DNA of 64,000 bases from Streptomyces tagetis (lineage in GTDB: Bacteria; Actinomycetota; Actinomycetes; Streptomycetales; Streptomycetaceae): NCBI RefSeq assembly GCF_018069565.1, contig NZ_JAGPNL010000004.1:372001-436000 (forward strand). Direction: 5' to 3'. The notes beneath the pieces were generated by a model that saw only the letters and a list, made by a program, of their open reading frames with translations, did not search any database and had not been told where the DNA came from. Numbering within the stretch: the stretch's first letter is position 1; every line of letters starts with the position of its first letter. Made by a program: the position numbers and the translations under genes. Below are positions 8,564 through 16,866 of this stretch, one piece after another.

Positions 8564-9385
8564 TCATCGGCGGCAGACGAGGAGCCCGGCGCGGCTGGTG
8601 ATCTCGTACGAGCCGTGCCGCGCGATGTGGTCGGCCGCCAGGGCGCGGGCCCGGTCGACGGCCGCGTCGAAGGGGACCTCGTGCCGGTCCGCCCAGGCCC
8701 GGTAGGAGGCGAGGTGGGCGATGACGGGCTCGGGGTCACGGACGGTGATGGTGGCGGGCAGGTCGACGGTGTCCACGTGGCCGAACTCCGCCCCCAGGAG
8801 GGACGGGGCCTTCTCCAGGGAGAAACGGGCGCTGACCGCGATGCGCGCCGGGCCGCGGCCGGTGCCGAGGACGTCTCCGGCGGCGCGCTGCCACAGATCG
8901 TCGAGTTCGGGCTTGTCGCGCTCGCTGTTGGTGGAGGCGATCACCAGCCCGTCGCGGACCACGACGCGGGCCAGTTCGCGGACGGCCCGCGGGATGTCGG
9001 GCACGTGGTACAGCATGTGCACCGCGAGGGCGGCGCCGGCGCTCCCTGCGGCCAGCGGCAGCCGCGTGGCGTCCGCGACGGCGACCGGGCCGGGGACTTC
9101 GGCGAGCATGCCGGGCGAGAGGTCGAGGCCGAGCACGACGTCCAGGTCCGGGCGGTCGTGGCGGAGGCGCCTGAGGAACAGGCCGTTGCCGCAGCCGATG
9201 TCGACCACCCGGCCGCGGACGCCGTGCAGTCGCCCGGCGACGAGGCCGGGCAGGTCGTACCGGGGCGACTGCCACCGGTAGAGGGCCTGGCGGGCGGCGA
9301 GGTCGCGGTCCCCGTCGTAGGCGCTGCCCACCAGGCGGGCCCGGTCGGTGACGGCGGCCTCGTGCGCGGCGGACGGGCCGGTCAT
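8564..9385 (-). CDS. class I SAM-dependent methyltransferase
   Basis: A 273-residue soluble methyltransferase. Motif I is RVVDIGCGNGLFLRRLR (about 59-75), followed by LGLDLSPGML, ADATRLPLAAGSAGA and HMLYHVPDIPRAVREL, the Methyltransf_11 pattern. Substrate unknown. The ATG at 9385 overlaps the TGA of the upstream GNAT gene (ATGA, 9382-9385), so the two are translationally coupled and probably act together on one modification or resistance task. Downstream, 43 bases away, lies the remnant of a broken gene. Confidence 0.85.
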   Translation of the reverse strand: MTGPSAAHEAAVTDRARLVGSAYDGDRDLAARQALYRWQSPRYDLPGLVAGRLHGVRGRVVDIGCGNGLFLRRLRHDRPDLDVVLGLDLSPGMLAEVPGPVAVADATRLPLAAGSAGAALAVHMLYHVPDIPRAVRELARVVVRDGLVIASTNSERDKPELDDLWQRAAGDVLGTGRGPARIAVSARFSLEKAPSLLGAEFGHVDTVDLPATITVRDPEPVIAHLASYRAWADRHEVPFDAAVDRARALAADHIARHGSYEITSRAGLLVCRR

Positions 9386-10041
9386 GCCGTCAGCCCGTCC
9401 GGGGACCGCGGGGCGGCCGACGGCTCGCGCCACATGGGCCACATGCGGGGGCCGTCGGGCAGGTCCAGGGGCGTGCCCGTGAGGGTGAAGCCGAGACGTT
9501 CGTACAGGCCGCGGCTGCGGGGGCTGCTCGCCTCCAGGTAGGCCGGGAGGCCCTCACGGTCGCAGTGGTCGAGGGCGGCGGCCAGCAACGCGGTGCCCAG
9601 CCCCTCGCCCTGGCGGCCGGGGGCCACGCCGATCATCCACAGGTAGGCGTGGGCGCGGCCGACGGGGTGGATGCCCTCGGTGAGCCGGGCTATCTGCTCG
9701 ACGCGCGCGTTGTCCGGGTCGACGTACTCGCGGACCCGGCGGGCGTCGTCGGGTCCGCCGGCCGATCCGTCGTCCCGTCCCTCGTCGGGGTCGGTGGCCG
9801 GGGGCTCCGCCGGGACGGAGAGCCAGAGCGCGCAGGCCGTGCCGTCCTCGGTGAGGTCGATCCGGCCCTCGGCGAGCACGGCGTCGGTGAAGGCGGCCAT
9901 GAGCCGGTGGTGGGTCCGGCGGCGGTACCCGGTGTCCGGGAAGACCCAACTGCTCACCGGATCGTCCTGGAACGCCTCGTCCAGCAGCCGGACGACCCGC
10001 TCCCGGTCGCCCTCCCCCGCCCTGCGGATCGCCACACCCAT
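9382..10041 (-). CDS. GNAT-family N-acetyltransferase
   Basis: An acetyl-CoA-dependent N-acetyltransferase of 219 residues. The GNAT core is seen as MIGVAPGRQGEGLGTALLAAAL (motif A, acetyl-CoA pyrophosphate loop RQGEGLG) and YLEASSPRSRGLYERLGF (motif B). The middle (about 85-115) is an Asp/Gly-rich insertion, PDEGRDDGSAGGPDD. Start at 10041 (MGVAIRRA) is the best domain boundary; an ATG seven codons upstream is an alternative. Coupled to the downstream methyltransferase by a 4-base overlap. Its upstream region is full of short tandem repeats. Confidence 0.83.
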   Translation of the reverse strand: MGVAIRRAGEGDRERVVRLLDEAFQDDPVSSWVFPDTGYRRRTHHRLMAAFTDAVLAEGRIDLTEDGTACALWLSVPAEPPATDPDEGRDDGSAGGPDDARRVREYVDPDNARVEQIARLTEGIHPVGRAHAYLWMIGVAPGRQGEGLGTALLAAALDHCDREGLPAYLEASSPRSRGLYERLGFTLTGTPLDLPDGPRMWPMWREPSAAPRSPDGLTA

Positions 10042-10122
10042 CTCCCGCCCGCCCTTCCGCATCCTGAGTTTCCGCGTCCCGCGAGGCGTTCCCGCGTCAC
10101 CGTGTCGCCGTGTCACCGCTTC

Positions 10123-10218
10123 GGCGGATCGCCGCATCGCCGCATCGCCGCATCGCCGTAACGCCGTAACGCCGTATCGGTGCAGCGCCGCGTCGCGGTA
10201 TCGGTGCAGCGCCGCGTC
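10123..10218. repeat. tandem 8-bp repeats plus a 24-bp direct repeat
   Basis: Three GCCGCATC units (10131-10154), two GCCGTAAC (10155-10170) and one GCCGTATC (10171-10178) run head to tail, with a degenerate unit GGCGGATC before them. Then GGTGCAGCGCCGCGTC occurs at 10179-10194 and again at 10203-10218. The array lies 82 bases upstream of the GNAT start in a 364-base gap with no gene. Confidence 0.85.
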
Positions 10219-10282
10219 ATTGCCGACTCAACTGGCAATAGCCATACGGCAGTTGCAGCCTAGCGGGTGGGGAAAGGGGGGC

Positions 10283-10315
10283 GGGCCCCGCACACCGTGG
10301 GGAAGTGCGGGGCCC
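10283..10315 (-). terminator. hairpin downstream of the prenyl-synthase gene
   Basis: GGGCCCCGCAC (10283-10293) pairs perfectly with GTGCGGGGCCC (10305-10315) around an 11-base loop. A second hairpin, GGAGCCCGCG (10324-10333) with CGCGGGCTCC (10371-10380), sits between it and the gene. Together they probably end the encapsulin operon. Confidence 0.7.
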
Positions 10316-10405
10316 ACCAAGCCGGAGCCCGCGGCACGGTCCGTACGTCGGTCAGGTCCGTACGGCCCGGCGCGGGCTCCGGGGTCCTGCGGGGCGGGGC
10401 CGGTC

Positions 10406-11581
10406 TCAGGTGCTGCGCCGGGTCACGAACTCGGCGAGGGCCAGCAGACCCCCCGCCGCCTCCGGGGCCGGCACGGCGCGGGCCAGTTCCTGCACGGCCC
10501 GTGCCATCCGGTCGGCCGCCTGGGCCTGCGCCCAGTCCCGGCCGCCGGCCCGCTCCACGGCCAGGGCGGTGCTCTCCAGGTCCTCCCTGTCCTCCTCGTA
10601 GGGCACCGCGTACAGCGCGGCGAGGGCGGCGCCCTCCGGGGTGCCGGAGGCGAGGGCGGCGACCACCGGCAGCGACTTCTTGCGGGCGGCCAGGTCCGCG
10701 CCGGCCGGCTTCCCGGTGTGGCCCGGGTCCCCCCATATGCCGATCACGTCGTCGATGAGCTGGAAGGCCAGCCCGGCCTGGCGTCCGAAGGCGTCCAGGG
10801 CCTCGACGTCCTCGTCCGGGGCGCCCGCGTACAGCGCGCCGAGGGCACAGGCGCAGCCCAGGAGCGCGCCGGTCTTGGCCTCGGCCATGGCGAGCGTCTC
10901 GTCGAGGGTGACCTCGTGCGGCGCGCGGAGCTCCATGGCGGTGTCCGCGTGCTGTCCTTCGCAGAGTTCCACGACGCAGTCCGCGAGCCGGACCGCCGCC
11001 GCCGCGGACGCCGGGTGCGGGTCGGCGGCGATCAGCCGCAGGGCCAGCGCCTGGAGGGCGTCCCCGGCGAGGATCGCGTCGGCGTCGCCGAACACGGTCC
11101 AGGCGGTGGGCCGGTGACGGCGGGTGGTGTCCCGGTCCATCACGTCGTCGTGGAGCAGCGTGAAGTTGTGGACCAGTTCCACCGCCGCCGCCGCCCGGAC
11201 GGCGGCGGCGCGGGCCTCGGGTCCGCCGAGGGCGGCGGCCGAGGCGAGGACCAGCGCGGGCCGGATCGCCTTGCCGGCGTTCCCCGCGGCCGGGGTGCCG
11301 TCCGCGTGCCGCCAGCCGAAGTGGTACAGCGCGACCCGGCGCATCGCCGGGGGCAGTGACCCGAGCGCGGAACGCAGTTCGGGATCGACCGACTCCCGCG
11401 AGCGCCGCAGGAGGGCCTGTGCCTCCTGTCCCTCGGCCGCCCCCGGCTCGGGCACCGCCGGTAACGCGGCGCCGGGGGGCGTCCCGGGCTCCGTGTCGCG
11501 CTGGGCGCCGATGAGGGGCGGTGTGTCGAGGGTCCCCGCGGGGTCCCCGGTCCCGACGGCTCCGTGCCGGGTCTCCGTCAT
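10406..11581 (-). CDS. polyprenyl diphosphate synthase, probable encapsulin cargo
   Basis: Trans-isoprenyl diphosphate synthase of 391 residues. The synthase core starts near residue 55: GKAIRP (103-108), first Asp-rich motif LLHDDVMDRD (DDVMD 145-149), and a second motif FQLIDDVIGIWGDP (DDVIG 277-281, Asp285), the DDxxG form seen in actinobacterial members. The first ~50 residues are Pro/Gly/Ala/Glu-rich and look disordered. Family 2B encapsulin operons are known to carry polyprenyl transferases with such tails, which act in loading. It lies 85 bases downstream of the shell gene and is almost certainly co-transcribed. Chain length of the product cannot be read from sequence. Confidence 0.9.
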   Translation of the reverse strand: MTETRHGAVGTGDPAGTLDTPPLIGAQRDTEPGTPPGAALPAVPEPGAAEGQEAQALLRRSRESVDPELRSALGSLPPAMRRVALYHFGWRHADGTPAAGNAGKAIRPALVLASAAALGGPEARAAAVRAAAAVELVHNFTLLHDDVMDRDTTRRHRPTAWTVFGDADAILAGDALQALALRLIAADPHPASAAAAVRLADCVVELCEGQHADTAMELRAPHEVTLDETLAMAEAKTGALLGCACALGALYAGAPDEDVEALDAFGRQAGLAFQLIDDVIGIWGDPGHTGKPAGADLAARKKSLPVVAALASGTPEGAALAALYAVPYEEDREDLESTALAVERAGGRDWAQAQAADRMARAVQELARAVPAPEAAGGLLALAEFVTRRST

Positions 11582-11666
11582 CGGCTCGCATCCCCCCTGT
11601 GATCGTGGGCGTACCCCCGGGGTGTACCCGCCCTGACGGGCGGGGACACGGCGTGCGCGGCGGTCG

Positions 11667-13073
11667 TCACCGCCAGCGGCCGATCTCGACGTTCTCCAGG
11701 ACGCCGAGGGCGTCGGGAACGAGGACGGCGGCCGAGTAGTAGGCGGTGACCAGGTACTTGATGATCGCCTGCTCGTTGATGCCCATGAAGCGCACCGACA
11801 GGCTGGGCTCGATCTCGTCCGGGATGCCGGTGGCGCGCAGGCCGATGACGCCCTGGTCCTCCTCGCCGGTACGCAGCGCGATGATCGACGAGGTGCGCGC
11901 CTCGGTGACCGGGATCTTGTTGCACGGGTAGATCGGGACGCCGCGCCAGGTGGGGATGCGGTTGCCGCCGATGTCGATCGTCTCGGGGACGAGTCCGCGC
12001 TTGTTGAGTTCGCGGCCGAAGGCGGCGATCGCGCGCGGGTGGGCGAGGAACATCTTGGTGCCGCGCCGCCGGCTGAGCAGTTCGTCCATGTCGTCCGGGC
12101 CGGGCACGCCGTCGTGCGGCTGGATGCGCTGGTCGTACTCGCAGTTGTGCAGGAGGCCGAACTCGCGGTGGTTGATCAGCTCGTGCTCCTGGCGCTCCTT
12201 GAGCGCCTCGACCGTCAGCCGGAGCTGCTGCTCGGTCTGGTTCATCGGCTGGTTGTAGAGGTCGGCCACGCGCGAGTGGATGCGCAGCACGGTCTGGGCG
12301 ACGCTCAGTTCGTACTCGCGGGGGCGGGCCTCGTAGTCGACGAAGGTGTGCGGGATGTCCGGCTCGCCGCTGTGGCCCGCGGCGAGGTCGATCTCCTTCT
12401 CACCGTGCTTGTTGGTGCGCTGCGCGGGGATCGAGCGGCGTCCGCGCAGGTGCTCGCGCAGGGTGTCGGAGCGCTCCGCGACCCGCTCGACCTCCTGGCG
12501 GGGCAGGACGAGCACGGTGCACGCGGTGGCCGAGCGGGCGGTGTACTCCCAGATGGCGTCGCTGGAGAGCAGGGCCTGATCGCCGAAGTAGGCGCCGTCG
12601 GCGAGGACCCCGAGGACGGCGTCGCCGCCGTAGGGGCCGGTGCCGACCTTCTCTACGCGGCCGTGCGCGAGCAGGTAGACCTCGTCGGCCGGGCTGCCGA
12701 ACGACGCGATCACCTCGCCCGGGGCGAACTCCCGCTGCTCGCAGCGCTGGGCGATTTCCGAGAGGACTTCCTCGTCCTCGTACGACCGCAGGGCCGGCAG
12801 CTCGCCCAGCTCGGCGGGGATGACCTCGACGCGGTCACCGGTCTTGACGAACGTCACCCGGCCGTCGCCCACGGCGAAGGACAGGCGCCGGTTGACCCGG
12901 TACGTGCCGCCCTGGACGTCCACCCAGGGAAGCGTGCGCAGGAGCCAGCGGGAGCTGATCTCCTGCATCTGAGGTACGGACTTGGTCGTGGTGGCCAGGT
13001 TCCGCGCGGCCGCCGTGCCGAGACTCTGCTGCGGCCTGGACTGCTCGGTGCGGACCTCTTCGCCTACCGACAT
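11667..13073 (-). CDS. family 2B encapsulin shell protein with cyclic-nucleotide-binding domain (EshA/EshB-like)
   Basis: Shell protein of a protein nanocompartment with an HK97-type fold. The 468-residue product has a shell N-terminus (about 1-95, including SSRWLLRTLPWVDVQGGTYR), an inserted cyclic-nucleotide-binding domain (about 100-205), and the rest of the shell fold (about 240-468, including TWRGVPIYPCNKIPV and FMGINEQAIIKYLVTAYYS). The phosphate-binding cassette reads FGDQALL...ARSATA, with Asp where cNMP binders usually have Glu. The ATG at 13073 follows GGGAGG; an in-frame ATG seven codons upstream is less well placed. EshA of Streptomyces is linked to development, ppGpp and antibiotic production. 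The gene heads an operon with the prenyl synthase. Confidence 0.92.
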   Translation of the reverse strand: MSVGEEVRTEQSRPQQSLGTAAARNLATTTKSVPQMQEISSRWLLRTLPWVDVQGGTYRVNRRLSFAVGDGRVTFVKTGDRVEVIPAELGELPALRSYEDEEVLSEIAQRCEQREFAPGEVIASFGSPADEVYLLAHGRVEKVGTGPYGGDAVLGVLADGAYFGDQALLSSDAIWEYTARSATACTVLVLPRQEVERVAERSDTLREHLRGRRSIPAQRTNKHGEKEIDLAAGHSGEPDIPHTFVDYEARPREYELSVAQTVLRIHSRVADLYNQPMNQTEQQLRLTVEALKERQEHELINHREFGLLHNCEYDQRIQPHDGVPGPDDMDELLSRRRGTKMFLAHPRAIAAFGRELNKRGLVPETIDIGGNRIPTWRGVPIYPCNKIPVTEARTSSIIALRTGEEDQGVIGLRATGIPDEIEPSLSVRFMGINEQAIIKYLVTAYYSAAVLVPDALGVLENVEIGRWR

Positions 13074-13252
13074 ATGGAATTGCCCTCCCGTCATGCCGGA
13101 CGCCTGCGCCCGGCATCAATGTGCGAGGCCCAGCCTTCCTCACGTAACGTGTCGGCGCCATTACCCGAATGAGCGGGAATGGATTGCCCAAGAGCGGGGC
13201 AGGGATGGGGATTTGACCCACCCCGGGCCGCCCGCCGGACCTCCTGTGGCTC

Positions 13253-14305
13253 GTGGTCGCGGACCGGACGGACAATGGCGTGGTGACCACCGCCGACCCC
13301 GGCAGCCCCGCCGGCCCCAGCACCGCCCCCAGCACCGCCCCCGGCACCCCCTCCGGCCCCATCGGCCCCATTGGCCCCAGCGGCCCCATCGGCCCGGCCG
13401 CCGGGCCCGCCGCCCCCAGCCCCCTCGCCGCCCTGCGCCCCCGCCTGCCCTCCCCCCTGGAGGAGGTCGTGGACGAGCGTTTCGAGCGGTACGGCGTACG
13501 GCTGCTGCTGAAGCGGGACGACCTGGTCCACCCGGAGCTGGTGGGCAACAAGTGGCGCAAACTCGCCCCGAACCTCGCCGCCGCCGACGGCCGCCCGGTG
13601 GTCACCTTCGGCGGGGCCTACTCCAACCACCTGCGCGCCACGGCCGCCGCCGGACGGCTGCTCGGCCTGCCCACCGTCGGCATCGTGCGCGGGCACGAGC
13701 TGGCCGGCCGCCCGCTCAACCCCTCGCTGGCCCGCTGCGCGGCCGACGGCATGCGGCTGCACTTCGCCGACCGCGCCGCCTACCGGCGCAAGGCCGAGCC
13801 GAAGACGCTGGCGGCGCTGGTGCGGGCCGCCGGCGCCCAGGACGCCCTCGTCGTCCCGGAGGGCGGCAGCAACGCCGCAGCCGTCCGCGGCTGCCGGGCT
13901 CTCGGCGAGGAACTGTCGGGCCACGCCGACGTCACCGCCCTCGCCTGCGGCACCGGGGGTACCCTCGCGGGGCTCGCCGCGGGGCTCTCCGGGGGTCGGG
14001 TGATCGGCATGCCCGTGCTCCGGGGCGGCTTCCTGGGGGACGAGGTGCGGCGGCTCCAGGAGGACGCCTTCGGCGGGCCGCGCGGCGTGTGGAGCCTGGA
14101 CGACCGTTTCCACTGCGGCGGCTACGCGCGTACCACCCCGGCGCTCGGCGCCTTCGCCGACGACTTCGAACGGCGCCACGGGGTGCCCCTGGAGCGCGTC
14201 TACGTCGCCAAGATGCTCCTCGGACTGCTCACCCTGGCCCGCGAGGGCGCCTTCCCGCGCGGGACGTCGCTCGCGGCGGTCGTCACGGGCCGCCCCTTTC
14301 CCTGA
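13253..14305 (+). CDS. PLP-dependent ACC deaminase/D-cysteine desulfhydrase-family enzyme
   Basis: Fold-type II PLP enzyme of 350 residues. The Schiff-base Lys is in LVGNKWRKL, with LKRDDLVHPEL before it and TFGGAYSNHL after, the pattern of 1-aminocyclopropane-1-carboxylate deaminase/D-cysteine desulfhydrase proteins; VPEGGSN and ACGTGGTLAGLA bind cofactor phosphate. Which substrate is used is not clear. Before the catalytic core there is a 50-residue low-complexity stretch with collagen-like GPIGPIGPSGPIGP. The start is uncertain: GTG at 13253, 13280 and 13283 are all possible and none has a strong ribosome site. Divergent from the encapsulin gene. Confidence 0.82.
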   Translation: MVADRTDNGVVTTADPGSPAGPSTAPSTAPGTPSGPIGPIGPSGPIGPAAGPAAPSPLAALRPRLPSPLEEVVDERFERYGVRLLLKRDDLVHPELVGNKWRKLAPNLAAADGRPVVTFGGAYSNHLRATAAAGRLLGLPTVGIVRGHELAGRPLNPSLARCAADGMRLHFADRAAYRRKAEPKTLAALVRAAGAQDALVVPEGGSNAAAVRGCRALGEELSGHADVTALACGTGGTLAGLAAGLSGGRVIGMPVLRGGFLGDEVRRLQEDAFGGPRGVWSLDDRFHCGGYARTTPALGAFADDFERRHGVPLERVYVAKMLLGLLTLAREGAFPRGTSLAAVVTGRPFP

Positions 14306-14367
14306 GCGGCGATCGCCACGGCGCCCCGGGACGCCCTCCCTCACCCGGCCCCCTGGGACGCCCTCCC

Positions 14368-15963
14368 TCACCCCGCCTCGCGGTACGCCGCCGCCTCCTC
14401 CAGGTCGAGGCGGCGCAGGAGCGTCCTGAGCATCTCGTCGTCGATGTAGCGGGCGTCCCGCAGGCGCACGAAGACGTCCCGCTCGGCGCTGATCATCTCG
14501 CCGGCCAGCCGCCGGTAGGTGTCGTCGGCGGACTCCCCGGTGACCGGATTGGTCTGCCCGAGCCGCTCCCAGACGGCGTTGCGGCGCCGCTCCATGACCG
14601 AGCGCAGCCGGTCGGCGAGCGGGCCGGGAAGGGTGTTGCGCTCGTCGGTGAGGAGGTCGTCCAGGCGCTCCTCGGCGGCCCGGGACGCCTGCGCCTGGGC
14701 GTTCGCCTCCGCAAGCGTCTCGGCCTGGACGTCGCGGCCGGGGAAGTTCAGCAGGCGGATCAGCGGTGGCAGGGACACGCCCTGGACGACCAGGGTGCCG
14801 ATGACGGTGGTGAAGGTCAGGAAGAGGATGAGGTTGCGTTCGGGAAAGGGACCGCCGCCCTGCACGGTGAGCGGGATGGAGAAGGCGATGGCGAGCGAGA
14901 CCACGCCCCGCATCCCGGCCCAGCCGATGACGAAGGGCCCCTTCCAGCCGGGGTCCTCCTCCCGTTCGCGGATACGGGAGGAGAGCAGTCTCGGCACCAG
15001 GGTGGCCGGAAACACCCAGACGAACCGGGCCACGGCGACGATCAGGAAGAGGACGACGGCGTACCAGGCGGCGTCGGGTCCGTGGTAGGTGCCGAGCCCC
15101 TTGAGGACCACCGGGAGCTGGAGCCCGATCAGGGCGAAGACGGCCGACTCCAGGACGAAGGCGACCATCTTCCACACGGCCTCCTCCTGGAGGCGGGTGG
15201 CGAAATCGACCTCCCACGCGCGGTGGCCGAGGTACAGGGCGACGACGACCACGGCGAGCACCCCGGAGGCGTGCACCTGCTCGGCGACGGCGTAGGCGAC
15301 GAAGGGGATCAGCAGGGAGAGGGTGTTCTGCGGCAGCGCCTCCGTGACGTGGGTGCGCAGCCAGTGGATCGGCACCATCAGCACCAGTCCGACGACGACG
15401 CCGCCGATCGCCGCGAGCAGGAACTCCTCGATCCCACCGGCCCAGGTGGCGCCCTCCCCCACGGCGGCGGCGAGGGCCACCCGGAAGGCGGTGATCGCGG
15501 TCGCGTCGTTCACCAGGGACTCGCCCTGGAGGATCGTGGTGATCCGGGAGGGCAGCCCCACCCTGCGGGCGACCGCCGTGGCGGCGACGGCGTCCGGCGG
15601 CGCCACCACCGCGCCGAAGACCAGCGCCGCGGTCAGCGGGAGGCCGGGCACGATCAGGTAGGCGGCCCAGCCGACCACGAAGGTGGCGAACAGGACGTAC
15701 CCCACGGAGAGCAGCGCGACCGGCCGGAACTGGGATCTCAGGTCCAGGTAGGAGCTGTCGGTGGCGGCCGTGTACAGCAGCGGGGGCAGCAGCAGCGGGA
15801 GCACGATGTGCGGGTCGAGGGTGTAGCGGGGCACGCCCGGCAGGTAGCTGACCGCGAGCCCGGTCGCGACCAGGAGCAGCGGTACCGGCACCGGGATGCG
15901 CCGGCCGGCCGCGGCGACCGCCGCGCTGCCCGCCACCAGCAACAGCAGCGGCATCACGTCCAT
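14368..15963 (-). CDS. CPA1-family Na+/H+ antiporter
   Basis: Inner-membrane monovalent cation/proton antiporter of 531 residues, with about 12 hydrophobic segments in the first 410. Family signatures are FGAVVAPPDAVAATA (ion-site region), GESLVNDATAI (the ND transport pair) and GWAGMRGVVSLAIAFSIP. The last ~120 residues are cytoplasmic and charged, rich in Glu/Arg/Ala (AEANAQAQASRAAEERLDDL), probably a regulatory tail. It is divergent from the small UBP-type zinc-finger gene across a 390-base repetitive gap. Likely role is pH and sodium homeostasis. Confidence 0.93.
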   Translation of the reverse strand: MDVMPLLLLVAGSAAVAAAGRRIPVPVPLLLVATGLAVSYLPGVPRYTLDPHIVLPLLLPPLLYTAATDSSYLDLRSQFRPVALLSVGYVLFATFVVGWAAYLIVPGLPLTAALVFGAVVAPPDAVAATAVARRVGLPSRITTILQGESLVNDATAITAFRVALAAAVGEGATWAGGIEEFLLAAIGGVVVGLVLMVPIHWLRTHVTEALPQNTLSLLIPFVAYAVAEQVHASGVLAVVVVALYLGHRAWEVDFATRLQEEAVWKMVAFVLESAVFALIGLQLPVVLKGLGTYHGPDAAWYAVVLFLIVAVARFVWVFPATLVPRLLSSRIREREEDPGWKGPFVIGWAGMRGVVSLAIAFSIPLTVQGGGPFPERNLILFLTFTTVIGTLVVQGVSLPPLIRLLNFPGRDVQAETLAEANAQAQASRAAEERLDDLLTDERNTLPGPLADRLRSVMERRRNAVWERLGQTNPVTGESADDTYRRLAGEMISAERDVFVRLRDARYIDDEMLRTLLRRLDLEEAAAYREAG

Positions 15964-16355
15964 CGCCCTCGCCCCTCCTCGCCCGTCGTACCGGTCTCAC
16001 CGGCCGTGCCCGTGTCGTCGGTCCTGCCGGTCCTGCCCGCCTCACCGGTCCCGCCGGTCTCACCGGCCCTACCGGCCTGCCCGTCCCGCCAGTCCCGCCC
16101 GCCCCGCCGATCCTGCCCTCCGCACCCCGCCCGCCCCGTGCGCCCGCCCGGCCCGTCCCGTCCCGGCCACCGGATCTCGCCCGTCCGGCGGTCCCCGGCG
16201 GCCCCCCGCGGTCCGTGCCGCCCCGGCCGACCCCCGGCGGACACCCCCGCCGACTCCCCCGGCCGACCCCCGGCCGACCCCTGGCGGCCCCGGCCGACCC
16301 CAGGCGGCTCCCGCTTCCGCGCGGTCACCCGTGGACCCGTCGTAACCTGGCCAAC
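15964..16355. repeat. low-complexity intergenic region with degenerate tandem repeats
   Basis: This 392-base gap holds no gene I can support. It is built from degenerate repeats: first a 9-12 base unit resembling CCGGTCTCACCGG/CCTGCCCGC (to about 16150), then CGACCCCCGGC units at about 16225-16305. Every frame gives low-complexity Gly/Thr/Arg or Pro/Arg protein. Promoters of the antiporter and zinc-finger gene must lie at its edges. Confidence 0.7.
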
Positions 16356-16616
16356 ATGAAACAGTGCACGCACGCGGACACGCTGCCGCGCCCGGAACCC
16401 GCGCCGCGGACCGAGACGTGCCCGGAATGCCTGGCCGAGGGAACGGACCCGGTGCAGTTGCGGCTGTGCCTGGTCTGCGGTCACGTCGGCTGCTGCGACT
16501 CCTCGCCGCAGCGGCACGCGACCGCGCACTTCGAGGAGACCGGGCACCCGGTCATGCGCACCCACGAACCCGGGGAGAGCTGGCGCTGGTGCTTCGTCGA
16601 CCACGTGCTCGTGTGA
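16356..16616 (+). CDS. small UBP-type zinc-finger protein
   Basis: An 86-residue zinc protein of the zf-UBP fold, best known from eukaryotic ubiquitin hydrolases but also found in actinobacteria, which lack ubiquitin. Ligands are readable in order: CTH (4-6), CPEC (22-25), CLVCGHVGCCD (38-48), His54, His58, and GHP (63-65), with a final WRWCFVDH. The ATG at 16356 starts almost at once after a non-coding repeat region. It is divergent from a CPA1 antiporter. Fusions and pairings of zf-UBP with Na+/H+ exchangers exist as I recall, suggesting a regulatory partner. Function unproven. Confidence 0.85.
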   Translation: MKQCTHADTLPRPEPAPRTETCPECLAEGTDPVQLRLCLVCGHVGCCDSSPQRHATAHFEETGHPVMRTHEPGESWRWCFVDHVLV

Positions 16617-16866
16617 CCTCCGGCGGGGACGGTTCGACCGTCTGAGGGCTGGGTACGTCAATGCGGCGCGCGCTCTTCCGATTTGGGCCGGCCACACCCC
16701 TAGCCACTGTGCGTGTACATGTGTTTACCATGAGTGACGGCACGGGGTTGGGGTCTCGCGGACAGGATCGTTCGGAGCGCGATAACGTCACCGCTGAACC
16801 ACGTATCGCGTTACCCCGGGGGGCGGCCCTCGGTTCCGTAGCGCTTGTTCCACCTTGGAGGTGAGG

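Noticed and set aside
10131..10218. CRISPR-like array
   Set aside because: Repeats are 8 bases and contiguous with no spacers, and no cas gene is nearby.
12982..16359. Long + strand frame of 1125 codons
   Set aside because: It crosses the PLP-enzyme gene in the wrong frame and is antisense to the antiporter; composition is non-biological.
16723..16750. GTTTAC ... GGGG resembling a SigB/SigH-type promoter before prsH
   Set aside because: The -35 part is good but the -10 (GGGTAT) is not matched, so self-activation by SigH cannot be claimed from sequence.
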